Positions 35,701 to 42,852 are shown, numbered from the stretch's first letter. The stretch is 64,000 nucleotides of DNA from Lumbricus rubellus (GCA_945859605.1 OX243814.1:19144931-19208930), one strand, 5' to 3'. A program made the numbers and translations. The notes: a model not told the origin generated them from the letters alone.

Positions 35701-38700
35701 ACTTCATTTCTTTCTCTTCTCAAAACTGTCTTATTCGACCGGGGTTGGACTGGGAGCGCTCCTGAGTAGTAACCTTGAAGGAGCGCTATATCAAATTCTC
35801 TGTAAAATAAAAATAAATAAAATAAAATAAACATGCTTTTCTAGACTAATTTGACCCTCCTGAGAACGAAAATCGTGGTTAGCAAGCTTAATTTTTAGCG
35901 GTTGCATGAGAAAACAAGATGGCGGCCAAAATGGCGGTCTATAATTGCTTCAAAAGGTTGCACAGTCGGGTCAATCTACAAAATGCTCAAAAAAATTGTG
36001 AGAAGGCGTTTTATGATGATTTTCTGGTCTCTTGGGTAAGGTCATGAACATACTAAAAGTTACAAGAAATCGGACCACGGCAAGTGGTCTAATTGTGGCG
36101 GGAAAAAAGATGGCCGACAATTGGAACAGGCTTGGAATCTGGAAGTGATACTGTTAGAAGCAAATCATGTATAAATTCGCTAAACTGCTTTTCTAGACTA
36201 ATTTGACCATCCTGAATACGAAAATCGTGGTTAGCAAGCTTGAATTTTAGCGGTTGCATGAGAAAACAAGATGGCGGCCAAAATGGCGAACTATTGCTTC
36301 AAAAGGCTGTAAGTCGGGTATTGTTTGTGATATGAACATGATTTTGTAATTTAAATTAAGATGTTAAGGTTCTAGGCATGCAATGGAATTAAAGACACAT
36401 ATGCAGCACTGGAAGAAAACCAAAATGGCGGAAACAATGGCGGCCAGAATGTTGAAATTGTTTTAAATGGAGTGATGCATGCAATTGAAACATGAATTCG
36501 GACTCCAACTTGTCATTTTGAAGTTCACGGAAAGCAATGGAATCAACTCTGCACGTGTGACACTGCAAGAAAAGTAAAATGGCAGCGATCGGAAACGTTT
36601 CTGAGAAGTTCATCAATGGAACTGTTGGGCTCATGACAAGCGAAAGTGTGTCGGAAATAGATGTATCGAGGGTGGAGGAGGCGGAACGGGGTATAAGGCG
36701 AATTGAATTCATCTTCCGCAATCCCATCCTCCTACAAGCCATCCACATCATCATCAGCATCATCTTCATCACAGCATAACATCAAACGGCGCTCGAGGAA
36801 TGGTTCATTCCAGGTCTCTGGGTCAGTCCATCAACCAACATATACATGTACACGTACATGCATGGGTTCGGCGCTGAAACGAAGGGCTTCACCAACGGTC
36901 ACCAGGGGCTATCGGCATCATCTCTCTATGGAAGCCTGGCCAATGGGTACCTGCCGGGACCACACAAACAGGACAAAGGTTTGCTATCCATGACGCATCA
37001 ATCAGCGCACCCCTACGACCCGTACACCCGAGGAGGCTGCCCCTACCAGTCGCTGTTACATCGTCGTCGTCCCGTGTCCTCCAGCCGTCGTCCATTCCCA
37101 ACCCGTACACTACGAACCTCTTCTCGTTGCACTGATCTCCCCCTCGCGGTGTCAGCCTTCGTATGGGACCAGGAACACAAAGAGACAGATCATCACCCAC
37201 GAGGGCCTCGATGGATTGTCTCGCAAGGGCGGTCACCACCACTACCACAACCGCCTCAACCTGGAGACGGGAAAGATCAACACGAAGGACCTAGCGCAGA
37301 AGATCAGCAGTGAGCTGAAAAGGTACAGCATCCCTTCCAGTATCAATTCAGATTGGACCCCCTCCCTCTTGAAACATCGCTGTGCAAACAGTGTCTTGTA
37401 ACGTCATCTGCGTTTGGAGTGCAGAAAATATTCGAACAACTTCTATCTCCAGGTGGTGGTAGTGCTGATGGTGGTGGTGCTGGTGGTGGTGGTGGTGATG
37501 CGTCATGGATAGCAAACCCTGTTTGTGTGGTCCCGGCAGGTGCCCATTGGCCAGGCTTCCGTAGAGGGATGATGCCGACTGCTCTTGGCGACCGTTGATG
37601 AAGCCCTTCGTTTCAGCGCCGACCCCCATGTATATGTTGTTCGATGGACTGACCCCGAGACCTGGAATGAACCCCCCTTCAGTGCCGTTTGATGTTATGC
37701 TGTGATGAAGATGATGCTAATGATGATGTGAATGGCTTGGAGGAGAAAGAATTTTAATCCTCTTATACCCCGAATCCCCGATCCGCCTCCTCCTCCGCCT
37801 CCTCCAGCGTAGATCCATCAATTTCCGACACACTTTCGCTTGTCATGAGCCCAACAGTTCCGTTGACGAACTTCTCAGAAACGTTTCCGATCGCTGCCAT
37901 TTTACTTTTCTTGCAGTGTCACACGTGCAGTGTTGATTCCATTGCTTTCCGTGACCTTCAAAATGACAAGTTGGAGTCCGAATTCATGTTTCAATTGCAT
38001 GCATCACTCCATTTAAAACAATTTCAACATTCTGGCCGCCATTGTTTCCGCCATTTTGGTTTTCTTCCAGTACTGCATATGTGTATTTAATTCCATTGCA
38101 TGCCTAGAACCCTAACATCTTAATTTAAATTACAAAATCATGTTCATATCACAAACAATACCCGACTTACAGCCTTTTGAAGCAATAGTTCGCCATTTTG
38201 GCCGCCATCTTGTTTTCTCATGCAACCGCTAAAATTCAAGCTTGCTAACCACGATTTTCGTATTCAGGATGGTCAAATTAGTCTAGAAAAGCAGTTTAGC
38301 GAATTTATACATGATTTGCTTCTAACAGTATCACTTCCAGATTCCAAGCCTGATCCAATTGTCGGCCATCTTTTTTCCCGCCAAAATTAGACCACTTGCC
38401 GTGGTTCGATTTCTTGTAACTTTTAGTATGTTCATGACCTTACCCAAGAGACCAGAAAATCTTCATAAAATGCCTTCTTACAATTTTTTTGATCATTTTG
38501 TAGGTTGACCCGACTGTGCAACCTTTTGAAGCAATTATAGACCGCCATTTTGGCCGCCATCTTGTTTTCTCATGCAACCGCTAAAAATTAAGCTTGCTAA
38601 CCACGATTTTCGTTCTCAGGAGGGTCAAATTAGTCTAGAAAAGCATGTTAGCACATTGTTACATGATCTGCTTCTAACAGTATCATTTCCAGACTCCGGG

Positions 38701-39321
38701 CCTAGTCCAATTGGCGGCCATCTTTTTTCCCGCCAAAATTCGACCACTTGCCGTGGTCCGATTTCTTGTAACTTTTAGTATGTTCATCACCAGACCCAAG
38801 AGACCAGAAAATCGTCATAAAACGTTTTCTTGCAATTTTTTTGGGGTTCACCGAAGATATTTCGTAGATTGACCCGACTACATTGATAAAATTCATCTGA
38901 ATAGTATTTTAGTAGGTGGACAAAATAATGACTCACTGAGTTCACTCTCTAAGCTTATTTGACAACTCGACGACGTACGTATAGATACACGCACGTAGGC
39001 CTATACCACACCCGCCCATATATGTATATATAATTATATATACATGTATATATATATCATATATGTGTGTGTGTGTGCGTGCGTGCGTGTGTGTGCGTGT
39101 GTGTGTGTGTGCCTACTTTGCTCATTTGCTTCGCGAACCGCATTGCTTTCTCGTAACTTGTTCAGTCAATAAAATAGGTCTTTAACTTGAAAGGTTGTCT
39201 GAATTTGACAGAATCTGTTGTTTCTCTTCGTCGTTGTTGTTTAGATGTATCGTTGAAAGACGCTCTGGAGTATATTGCCAGTCTTAAGCAGAAACTCAAC
39301 CAAAACGAAAGGACAGAATAA
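15874..39321 (+). CDS. Mini-exon secreted protein gene (whole gene model, 9 coding exons)
   Basis: Joining 15874-16021, 20832-20945, 22767-22829, 26019-26165, 26895-26957, 27657-27737, 29078-29146, 29745-29804 and 39245-39321 gives 822 nt and an open frame of 273 residues. Every junction is phase 1, every intron is GT-AG, and all internal exons are 60-147 nt and multiples of three, so any exon can be skipped or duplicated without breaking the frame. The product has a signal-like N-terminus, no cysteines after it, many Lys/Glu/Asp/Ser, and four amphipathic helical modules. Three of these start D-(I/V)-S-L-(K/Q)-D (exons at 26895, 29078 and 39245). I do not recognise the family. It could be a secreted peptide precursor or a variable secreted effector. 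Basic clusters such as KDRKK might be processing sites. Further exons may exist, and the exons at 3457 and 4758 might belong to the same gene. Expression is not shown by the sequence. Confidence 0.55.
16135..16235. repeat. GATTA/AAATTA pentamer-like repeat
   Basis: Degenerate gattagattaaatta tract in the first coding intron. Confidence 0.75.
16690..16809 (+). pseudogene. Broken third copy of the leader exon
   Basis: The ggtaaccaaggcaacggcc start, the tttactataccagttgctcata middle and the tatctggtgacgt end align with leader exons A and B, including the gtaggc donor after 16809. There is no ATG and the frame is disrupted by small indels and a stop in the signal-sequence region. Confidence 0.7.
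16965..17360 (+). mobile_element. Decayed LINE reverse-transcriptase C-terminal region
   Basis: Frames with stops and shifts give LSEEERDLGVIMETL, then QLEYYIHTW, then a GEARSRGDLIKE-like end. These correspond to the well-known 'EERDLGVIV...LEYCIQAWSP...RRLRGDLIE' order at the C-terminus of many non-LTR reverse transcriptases. It is a different family from the 'MRDVLHWLP' LINE elsewhere in the window. Inactive fragment. Confidence 0.7.
17590..17860 (+). mobile_element. Possible LINE 3' coding remnant
   Basis: A frame through ctatgggaccacatgcagcatggaacg reads GPHAAWNEISLSI, resembling the GPxxWNxLP motif near the C-terminus of LINE ORF2 proteins. Heavily decayed; weak call. Confidence 0.4.
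17995..18050. repeat. TAGTA repeat and LINE/SINE-like tail fragment
   Basis: A short agtat repeat adjoins gcatttataaagcgcctctga...tcagaggcgc, the complement-type hairpin seen at the 3' ends of the local LINEs, in minus orientation. Confidence 0.5.
18390..18446. repeat. Near-perfect palindromes
   Basis: aggccataatatggcct (17 bp, one-base centre) overlaps a 40-bp palindrome with one mismatch pair centred in the attatt string at about 18427. Confidence 0.8.
18450..19090. other. Unassigned stretch with moderately coding-like composition
   Basis: It is more GC-rich than its surroundings, and short overlapping ORFs occur on both strands (18508-18999 on +, 18667-18894 on -). No domain, splice structure or repeat family is recognised. 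It may be a decayed transposon coding region next to the reverse-transcriptase remnant that follows. Confidence 0.35.
19090..19570 (+). mobile_element. Decayed reverse-transcriptase fragment
   Basis: The string gattttgcaaaggcattcgacaccgtc at about 19499 reads DFAKAFDTV, the classic motif A of non-LTR reverse transcriptases with its catalytic Asp. Upstream, a frame reading PTQWKMVVIQP resembles the segment before the RPISL motif. Stops and shifts make it non-functional. Confidence 0.6.
19892..20096. repeat. Dispersed ~205-bp repeat, copy 1
   Basis: Shares over 150 bp of recognisable similarity (for example catcctccatgg, ttccaatcgga and tgtacaactgcacgttaaaa) with 30583-30785. The ends agggctgtttttaa and ttaaaaaagccctg are inverted, suggesting a hAT-like MITE. 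Confidence 0.65.
20190..20370. mobile_element. Partial hAT-like element (right end only)
   Basis: Ends in ggatccgcccctg, the complement of a CAGGGGCGGATCC-type terminus. Contains three copies of a ggggggcc...catggg motif. No matching left terminus was found, so it is truncated. Confidence 0.5.
20832..20945 (+). CDS. Mini-exon 2 of secreted gene: helical module 1
   Basis: 114 nt, phase 1-1, between a tgttcttatggcag acceptor and a GCAG|gtaaga donor. It encodes D-GKVVLSSVVSEFEDALSRL followed by KQYANSLSSQSDRSNNQA. The first 25 residues form an amphipathic helix with leucine/valine spacing like the later D-ISL-D modules, though without the ISLKD start. It is the longest helical module. Both splice sites match consensus well. 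Confidence 0.6.
21000..22250. other. Intron; no feature recognised
   Basis: AT-rich with a TA-rich inverted stretch at 21035-21125. The ORF at 21409-21630 has no supporting splice sites in phase and no recognisable domain. Confidence 0.5.
22254..22309. repeat. TGTC tetranucleotide repeat
   Basis: About 14 units of (TGTC)n. Confidence 0.95.
22478..22690 (+). mobile_element. LINE 3'-end remnant
   Basis: gttggtccatctttctggaataag reads VGPSFWNK, the conserved motif of LINE C-termini. It is followed by a gcgctatataaattcacgattacg tail with an ATTACG-type microsatellite. Decayed. Confidence 0.6.
22767..22829 (+). CDS. Mini-exon 3 of secreted gene: acidic linker
   Basis: 63 nt, phase 1-1, bounded by a tttctgtcaacag acceptor and a GATT|gtaagt donor. 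It encodes D-GGDDEDPLAESIERESRDED. It is the counterpart of the exon at 3457 (similar acidic content and identical GATT-donor ending). The split codon with the next exon gives Tyr. Confidence 0.6.
22862..23035. repeat. TA-rich tandem repeat
   Basis: Diverged copies of a ~35-bp unit built of ataccaatattataattata. Confidence 0.8.
23500..23773. repeat. AT then ACAT microsatellite
   Basis: (AT)n at 23503-23530 runs into about 60 units of (ATAC)n to about 23772. The long YIHT/MYVC ORFs here are artefacts. Confidence 0.97.
24423..24810 (-). mobile_element. Decayed CR1/L2-like LINE 3' end
   Basis: The 3' end at 24423 has attcattcaagaatttctatagcgcctcttcaag in complement orientation. Minus-strand frames contain PRLYLQELCCST and NRAFSVVNP, matching the LINE at 34205-35831 (PLYLQELCCST, RAFSVAGP). 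Frameshifted and inactive. Confidence 0.75.
24811..26018. other. Intron; possible retroelement debris
   Basis: No clear exon. A region at 25430-25980 with open short frames includes NTAPHFWKNFHQIS, faintly like the GPxxWNxLPxxI motif of LINEs, but this is too weak to call. Confidence 0.4.
26019..26165 (+). CDS. Mini-exon 4 of secreted gene: Ser/Asp-rich spacer
   Basis: 147 nt, phase 1-1, between a gttttgcttttaatggcag acceptor and a CAGATG|gtgaga donor. It encodes RQEPEIVPGLDRFEKNLDEA then AGSSGRSGQKSGAISSHDQS. It is paralogous to the exon at 4758 (shared FE+N-D-SSG-R pattern). This is the largest internal exon of the model and the least helical segment. Confidence 0.65.
26595..26645. repeat. 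AT-rich repeat
   Basis: Imperfect (AT)n tract. Confidence 0.85.
26895..26957 (+). CDS. Mini-exon 5 of secreted gene: helical module 2 (D-ISLQDL)
   Basis: 63 nt, phase 1-1, bounded by a ttttgcttgtag acceptor and a GGAAG|gtaagc donor. It encodes D then ISLQDLLNFVREAVKDRKKE, an amphipathic helix ending in a basic cluster. A second AG (ttacag, 26905-26910) lies inside the exon. Using it would not keep phase 1, so the upstream AG is preferred. Closely similar to the modules at 29078 and 39245. Confidence 0.65.
27657..27737 (+). CDS. Mini-exon 6 of secreted gene: Thr/Ser spacer
   Basis: 81 nt, phase 1-1, between gtttcacttcaaag and a GAAAG|gtgagc donor. It encodes G-ESWQNEPIIRSTTKLTTASA followed by FVGKSK. 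The only other Trp in the joined protein is in the leader. It separates helical modules 2 and 3. Confidence 0.6.
27750..27875. repeat. ATT/AAT trinucleotide repeat
   Basis: An (ATT)n/(AAT)n tract starting about 13 bases after the exon 6 donor, with internal dyad symmetry. Confidence 0.9.
27880..29077. other. Intron with dispersed repeat fragment
   Basis: Contains the agtcccaagcctgga-type repeat at about 28692-28765 and an imperfect palindrome around 28507-28540 (cgagagtcaagagtgactc). No other exon is recognised. Confidence 0.45.
29078..29146 (+). CDS. Mini-exon 7 of secreted gene: helical module 3 (D-ISLKDL)
   Basis: 69 nt, phase 1-1, with a strong tttgtttttctatccag acceptor and a CACAG|gttagt donor. 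It encodes D then ISLKDLMEFLKERKNQKNK. It aligns position by position with module 2 (ISLQDLLNFVREAVKDRKK) and with the terminal module (VSLKDALEYIASLKQKL), which is the main evidence that these exons arose by duplication. Confidence 0.7.
29745..29804 (+). CDS. Mini-exon 8 of secreted gene: short Lys/Asp spacer
   Basis: 60 nt, phase 1-1, between a tttgcgttttctag acceptor and an AGCG|gtaagt donor. It encodes G-LATQYPDAKPKTAVKDDNS. The donor is fused to a 14-bp minisatellite (next entry). The following intron is 9.4 kb and carries the two large transposons. Confidence 0.6.
29807..30004 (+). repeat. 14-bp minisatellite starting inside a splice donor
   Basis: About 14 copies of aagtcatctctaac/t. 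The first copy begins with the AAGT of the exon 8 donor (g|gtAAGTcatctc), so the array has grown out of the 5' splice site. Confidence 0.9.
30583..30785. repeat. Dispersed ~205-bp repeat, copy 2
   Basis: Homologous to 19892-20096. Its ends cagggctgctttaaa and ttaaaaaatcctg are inverted, hAT-like. Confidence 0.65.
31715..32690 (+). mobile_element. 5'-truncated CR1/L2-like LINE with partial RT
   Basis: The open frame starts in the last part of the reverse transcriptase (LLNSIHKDILCHQLYADD, catalytic YADD at about 31757) and runs to a stop at 32639. It includes NRLQLNPSKTQFIWLG, YMRDVLHWLPVSQRI and AFSVVGPFTWNGLP. The ATG-initiated 270-residue frame at 31827 is only a part of it. The 3' end is the gagcgcctctgag...gaggcgctatata hairpin followed by a gaatgaatg microsatellite. 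The endonuclease and RT motifs 1-6 are missing. Low decay suggests recent insertion. Confidence 0.9.
32888..33752. repeat. 86-bp minisatellite (~10 copies)
   Basis: The unit contains gatggggctctgaaaaagt, acaggtattttgttaagatg and gctaccattgcaatgtgg. Copies start near 32974, 33060, 33146, 33232, 33318, 33404, 33490, 33580 and 33666. One copy has a 4-base insertion. Copies are highly alike, so the array is young or homogenised. Confidence 0.95.
34205..35831 (+). mobile_element. CR1/L2-like LINE with near-complete reverse transcriptase
   Basis: Inserted in the left arm of the foldback element: the uninterrupted sequence in the right arm joins 34204 directly to 35832. The frame is open for about 520 codons to a stop at 35769. 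It starts KTCKLDPLPSFLLQES, just upstream of the RT domain, and contains NFRPIANVSFISKIIEKI, FQSGFRKGHSTETLL, motif A LFDVSSAFDTVDHDILL, motif B GLPQGSVLGPLLYIIY and catalytic YADD. The C-terminal YMRDVLHWLP and AFSVAGPATWNELP follow. The endonuclease is absent (5' truncation). The 3' end has the gagcgct...aggagcgctatat hairpin and an (AAATA)n tail. The 563-residue ATG frame at 34078 is a fusion of foldback sequence with the LINE, not a real protein. Reverse transcribes LINE RNA at the target site in active relatives. Confidence 0.9.
36581..37335 (+). pseudogene. Captured onecut (HNF6-type) exon fragment, left copy and centre
   Basis: From 36579 a frame starts MAAIGNVSEKFINGTVGLMT, and its arm partner encodes nearly the same. 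Further on, GFGAETKGFTNGHQGLSASS and LYGSLANGYLPGPHKQDKG lie in a Gly/His/Ser-rich context. At 37153-37335 a frame reads RNTKRQIITHEGLDGLSRKG, HHHYHNRLNLETGK and INTKDLAQKISSELKRYSIP. The last string is the start of the CUT domain of onecut/HNF6 proteins (vertebrate form INTKEVAQRITTELKRYSIP). The fragment stops right after SIP, lacks the rest of CUT and the homeodomain, and is spread over more than one frame, so it cannot encode a full factor. Confidence 0.8.
37440..37910 (-). pseudogene. Captured onecut fragment, inverted right copy
   Basis: The complement of the left arm. It reads GGFIPGLGVSPSNNIYMGVG, then AETKGFINGRQEQSASSLYG, then SLANGHLPGPHKQGLLSMTH followed by a His-rich tract. The upstream MAAIGNVSEKFVNGTVGLMT is also present, at the complement of about 37900. 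Its frame is better preserved over the 37500-37700 stretch than the left copy. Confidence 0.75.
38995..39112. repeat. AT and GT microsatellites
   Basis: TA-rich tract at 39015-39065 followed by (GT)n/(GC)n at 39064-39112, just before the terminal exon's intron end. Confidence 0.9.
39245..39321 (+). CDS. Terminal mini-exon of secreted gene: helical module 4 (D-VSLKDA)
   Basis: The acceptor is cgtcgttgttgtttag. The coding part is 77 nt, entering in phase 1 and ending at TAA 39319-39321. It encodes D then VSLKDALEYIASLKQKLNQN and ERTE-stop. It shares the D-(I/V)-SLKD start and amphipathic pattern with modules 2 and 3, which places it in the same gene despite the 9.4 kb intron before it. The 3' UTR follows; no clear AATAAA was confirmed nearby. 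Confidence 0.65.
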
Positions 39322-40332
39322 CACCGAGTCCATCACCACTGCCTTTCAACTAAAGAAACAAACGAGAGGAAGAAGAAGAAGAAGCCTGAGCCGCAGCCAA
39401 GTCGTACCTAGGCTACCTGAGAATTACTTTGAACTGTTGATGGATTTTTACCACCATTTGTGTTTAGACGATAATTATTATTTTAATCCATGAACTCCGA
39501 CTGAAGACTGTAGACAGAAACTGCTGTTAATAGAATCTTAAACATATCACGGACTTAGAGTATGATGAGTAGGCCTACAATTAACATAGTGTAAGTGTGC
39601 TGGAGTAGGCCAATGTTGGCAAAGAGGAAGATTCGGAAATTCTCGGAAGGCAGTGTAGATGGAATACTATAAAATCAAGAGCTGATTTACCGTGAAACGA
39701 GAACGTGGACGTCCGCAGGAGGGGGACACTTCCCCTCCAGTAAAATTGACACATATTTTTAACTAGGCCTAGGTCTAGTAGGCCCATACTTAGGGATTTT
39801 AACAAGATGTTTTCTCACTAAATTACTAGTAGGCCTAGGCCTAATATGAATTGTAGGCTACACAAAATCTCTAAATTAACATTTTGAAACCCAGTGTTAG
39901 AATCTGAGGGTCAGACTATGGTCATTATGGAATTGGGTTGTGAAACGAAATCTTGGCTATGAGGTTTAGGAAAGACTAATGTGAAACCCGTCAACCCCCA
40001 CGTCAATTCTCATCCTGTAGAAACCTTTATGAAATATAGGCTACCCAATGTAAGTATACCCGTGTTCTCAATTTACTGCATCCCATTTTCAGGCTCTTGC
40101 TTTAAAAAAAAATAGCCGTGGCCATTGTGTTTTGCGCTCATGCAAAAGCATCTGTGGGCGTTCATATTATTGGAGAAGACGAGTAGCTAGTGTAGATCTG
40201 TGGGAATAGTTCTGAGGACCATAATTATAATTCTTACTAAGGCCAGTTCGGTAGTTCTAAAGGTGCACTTGAAATGAGGACTGGAGGGCTTGAGTCTTAA
40301 CGAGGAGCCTGTTTTGTATTGTCAGTAGGTGG
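39322..40332. other. Probable 3' UTR / intergenic, no gene
   Basis: Nothing recognisable beyond TAGGCCTA octamers. The frame at 39275-39493 is an out-of-phase shadow of the terminal exon. Confidence 0.5.
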
Positions 40333-40671
40333 CAGGGCCGTGTTTAACATAGGTCCATTCGGTGCGGTGCACCGAATGCCTCTGAGCCGAGAGTTTTGTT
40401 GTCATTGGCCAAATGTCTTAAATTGCGAGCATCAGTGTTAGGTTACTTAAACCTTTTGTAAAATCAGTAGCCTAAGTGTAAGAAAACGTTAATTTCACTA
40501 AGTTCACTGACGTTGCGTGCTTCCTTACTGACCCGCCACAGCCGACAAACCACGTAGGTTAGCCTATTGAACTGCGGATTTTTGTAAAATGACTAAATCT
40601 TCTAAGAACGTCACTTTGCCCCTGCTGCAACACTTTGCACCGACACCCGAAGAACCTTAAACACGGCCCTG
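40333..40671. mobile_element. hAT-like MITE with perfect 8-bp target duplication
   Basis: The termini are CAGGGCCGTGTTTAA and its complement TTAAACACGGCCCTG, flanked by GTAGGTGG on both sides (40325-40332 and 40672-40679). 339 bp, no ORF. The first five bases of its ends equal those of the MITE at 3686. Confidence 0.85.
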
Positions 40672-40734
40672 GTAGGTGGAGTTATGAGGGCCCTACAATT
40701 CTACAAGTTTACTGTGAAAACGAAATTAGACCTA

Positions 40735-41100
40735 TTGTAACGTCACTTCGATCAGGATACAGATCTACTATCATAGGCCTACATGTATAATTTCATTAAT
40801 TTTTGAGAATACATAACTATGCCTATTGTAGCGTCACTCTGATTATGATACAAATTGCTATATGTAAGTTTGCTTCGAGAATTAATAAAACTAGGCCTAT
40901 TGTGACGTCACTTCGATTATGATACAACTGTACTATTAATAGATGTACATTTTAAGAATATAAACAAGGCTTGTTGTGACGTCACTTCTATTACTAACAG
41001 ATCTACCAGTATATATATATATATATATATGTACATTTTGCGAATACAAAACGGGCCTTTTATGACGTCACTTCGATTATGATACAATTCTACTATTAAT
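40735..41100. repeat. Tandem repeat with CRE-like TGACGTCA in each full unit
   Basis: Five diverged copies of a 74-86 bp unit containing cctattgtgacgtcacttcg and gattatgatacaa. The palindrome TGACGTCA is perfect in copies 3, 4 and 5 (40903-40910, 40977-40984, 41063-41070) and degenerate in the first two. A TA microsatellite has expanded inside one copy. Confidence 0.85.
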
Positions 41101-42813
41101 AAGCTTAATCTTAATTAAGCAACAATATTAACATGTTGCTCAATGATCAATTACCGTCTTGCCTTAAGCATAAGCGTCTTCAGGGATTTAATCGTGATTT
41201 TCTCTGTTAGTCGTTTAAAACCGTATCCAGGCCCGCATTAAAGTGAAAGTGGGTGCTAGTCTGCTAGAGGTGCATGCTGCAGCACACAGGCCCGCAGTTT
41301 TTGTGGGCACGAACAAGGCCGGATTAGGCCTAACAAACGCGATGTTCCTGTTCAGAACAAATTTATTTTGAAAAACTGTTGGGTCCAGCCACAGAATCAC
41401 AACAAAAGGACACATGAAGCGTTTATATATTGGCTTGCTACAGTTGTGACGAAATCTCTTTTTTCTAAACACACTGTAATTAATTAATTCACTAATTTTA
41501 TTGCACTTGATGAAGCTACATTATCAATATATTCTATGGACTTCGTATTGTGACGGCTTTTCATTGTAATGAGCTTTTTATTGCATCACTAACTTTGTTG
41601 TGGACAAGTTGCTGCCATGACAATAGTTCTCTACCATTATCAGACATCTCAGATTCACATTTCAGTGGGACATTGCGCGTCACAAATTTAATAATATTAT
41701 AATAGTGATAAACTTCTTGGTATACAATAGCCTACTATTGTTACGTCATTAGCCACGTATGGGGATCATTAGACTACCTAGCACCTGCAATCGCTAAAAC
41801 CCAAGTAAAAAACCCGACAGATTCAAACGAGCCATCAGTTTTAATAATTAATTCCACAAAGAACGTCAGATATCAGTAAGTAAATCCTCAATGAAAGCAA
41901 TGAAATAAATGAATACAGAGTAAAACATTACGCAATGCCATTCAGGATCAGATCTAAGGTAAGTGGCTTCTCTCCAACGGTTGAAATACCAGATCTTCGG
42001 ATAAATATCCGCTTCACACGAGGAGGCAGTGCATGCAATTATAATCCAGCTAGCAGCTACAGCTTGTTACAAGCTCTACTTGAGTCTACTACAATAAGAT
42101 AATCTGAAAAGGTCTTTTATGAAACGTCAGCAAACGGCAATCAATAGTCAATCAATCGTCAATCAGTAGTCAATCAATTGTTAATCAGCAGAATACAATC
42201 GGCATCGCAAATAACAAATGTAAAATGATTGCAATAAACCGTGTGAGGAAATTGTAGCTACGTAAATTCTCCGTATTTCTACGTATAAAGAACACATTTA
42301 TAACTGAAAAACGAATCAGTTTGCAATTGCAATGTAACTGACTTCACCATATATAAATCAATCACGCGCTCACATGCATTTTGCACGAATACAAGCAGTA
42401 ATGCAATTCATGGCTAATTAAATGCCGCCATTAAAAGAGTTTCAGTGCATGAAATCTACAGCATGGTACAAGAAGTAGTCCGTAACATACTATAAAGGTT
42501 GTTTGAGAGTCATTCTTTGAAATTATTTCGTAAGACATGCAGAAAAAAGCGTTTGGCAAATGAGGCTGAGGTATCGCCATTATACTGAGCAAGAAACACC
42601 ATTCAAAAGCAATGTATACTTCACTGCAGTCTACAAGTTAACAAAGTTAAGAAAGCACAGTACTGTATAAAAGCAGTGACTGTTTCTAGGCCAACAGTGG
42701 ACCAACATTGTGCTACAAGTGACTAGCTCTGGACCAAGGTTTACGACAGCGGAAACTGCAAGTTTGATCGACACACAATACCATCAGGACTTTTTTAGCA
42801 TACAGTTCTACAC

Positions 42814-42852
42814 AAAAAGTGCAGTTCTAAAATATTTAGAACTGCACTTTTT
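42814..42852. repeat. 18-bp-arm perfect hairpin
   Basis: aaaaagtgcagttctaaa, a three-base loop, then its exact complement. The half motif ttagaactgcac also occurs in the dispersed repeat at 19892-20096. Confidence 0.9.

Larger units (their letters stand above)
33982..38880. mobile_element. Large foldback element carrying a onecut gene fragment
   Basis: Left arm 33982-37000 (minus a 1.6 kb LINE) and right arm about 37515-38880 are inverted copies of about 1.37-1.39 kb. The tips read TAGTCGGGTCAATCTAC and its complement. The flanking CAT on each side (or the terminal TA) may be the target duplication. Each arm begins with two tandem ~345-bp units that both start AGTCGGGTCAATCTAC and contain agatggcggccaaaatgg and ttttctggtctcttggg. 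The inner part of the arms and the ~500-bp centre derive from a onecut gene. No transposase is seen. Superfamily not determined. Confidence 0.85.

Noticed and set aside
36389..36772. Minus-strand ORFs in the foldback element and their mirror at 37845-38090
   Set aside because: Antisense shadows of the captured onecut fragment and arm sequence.
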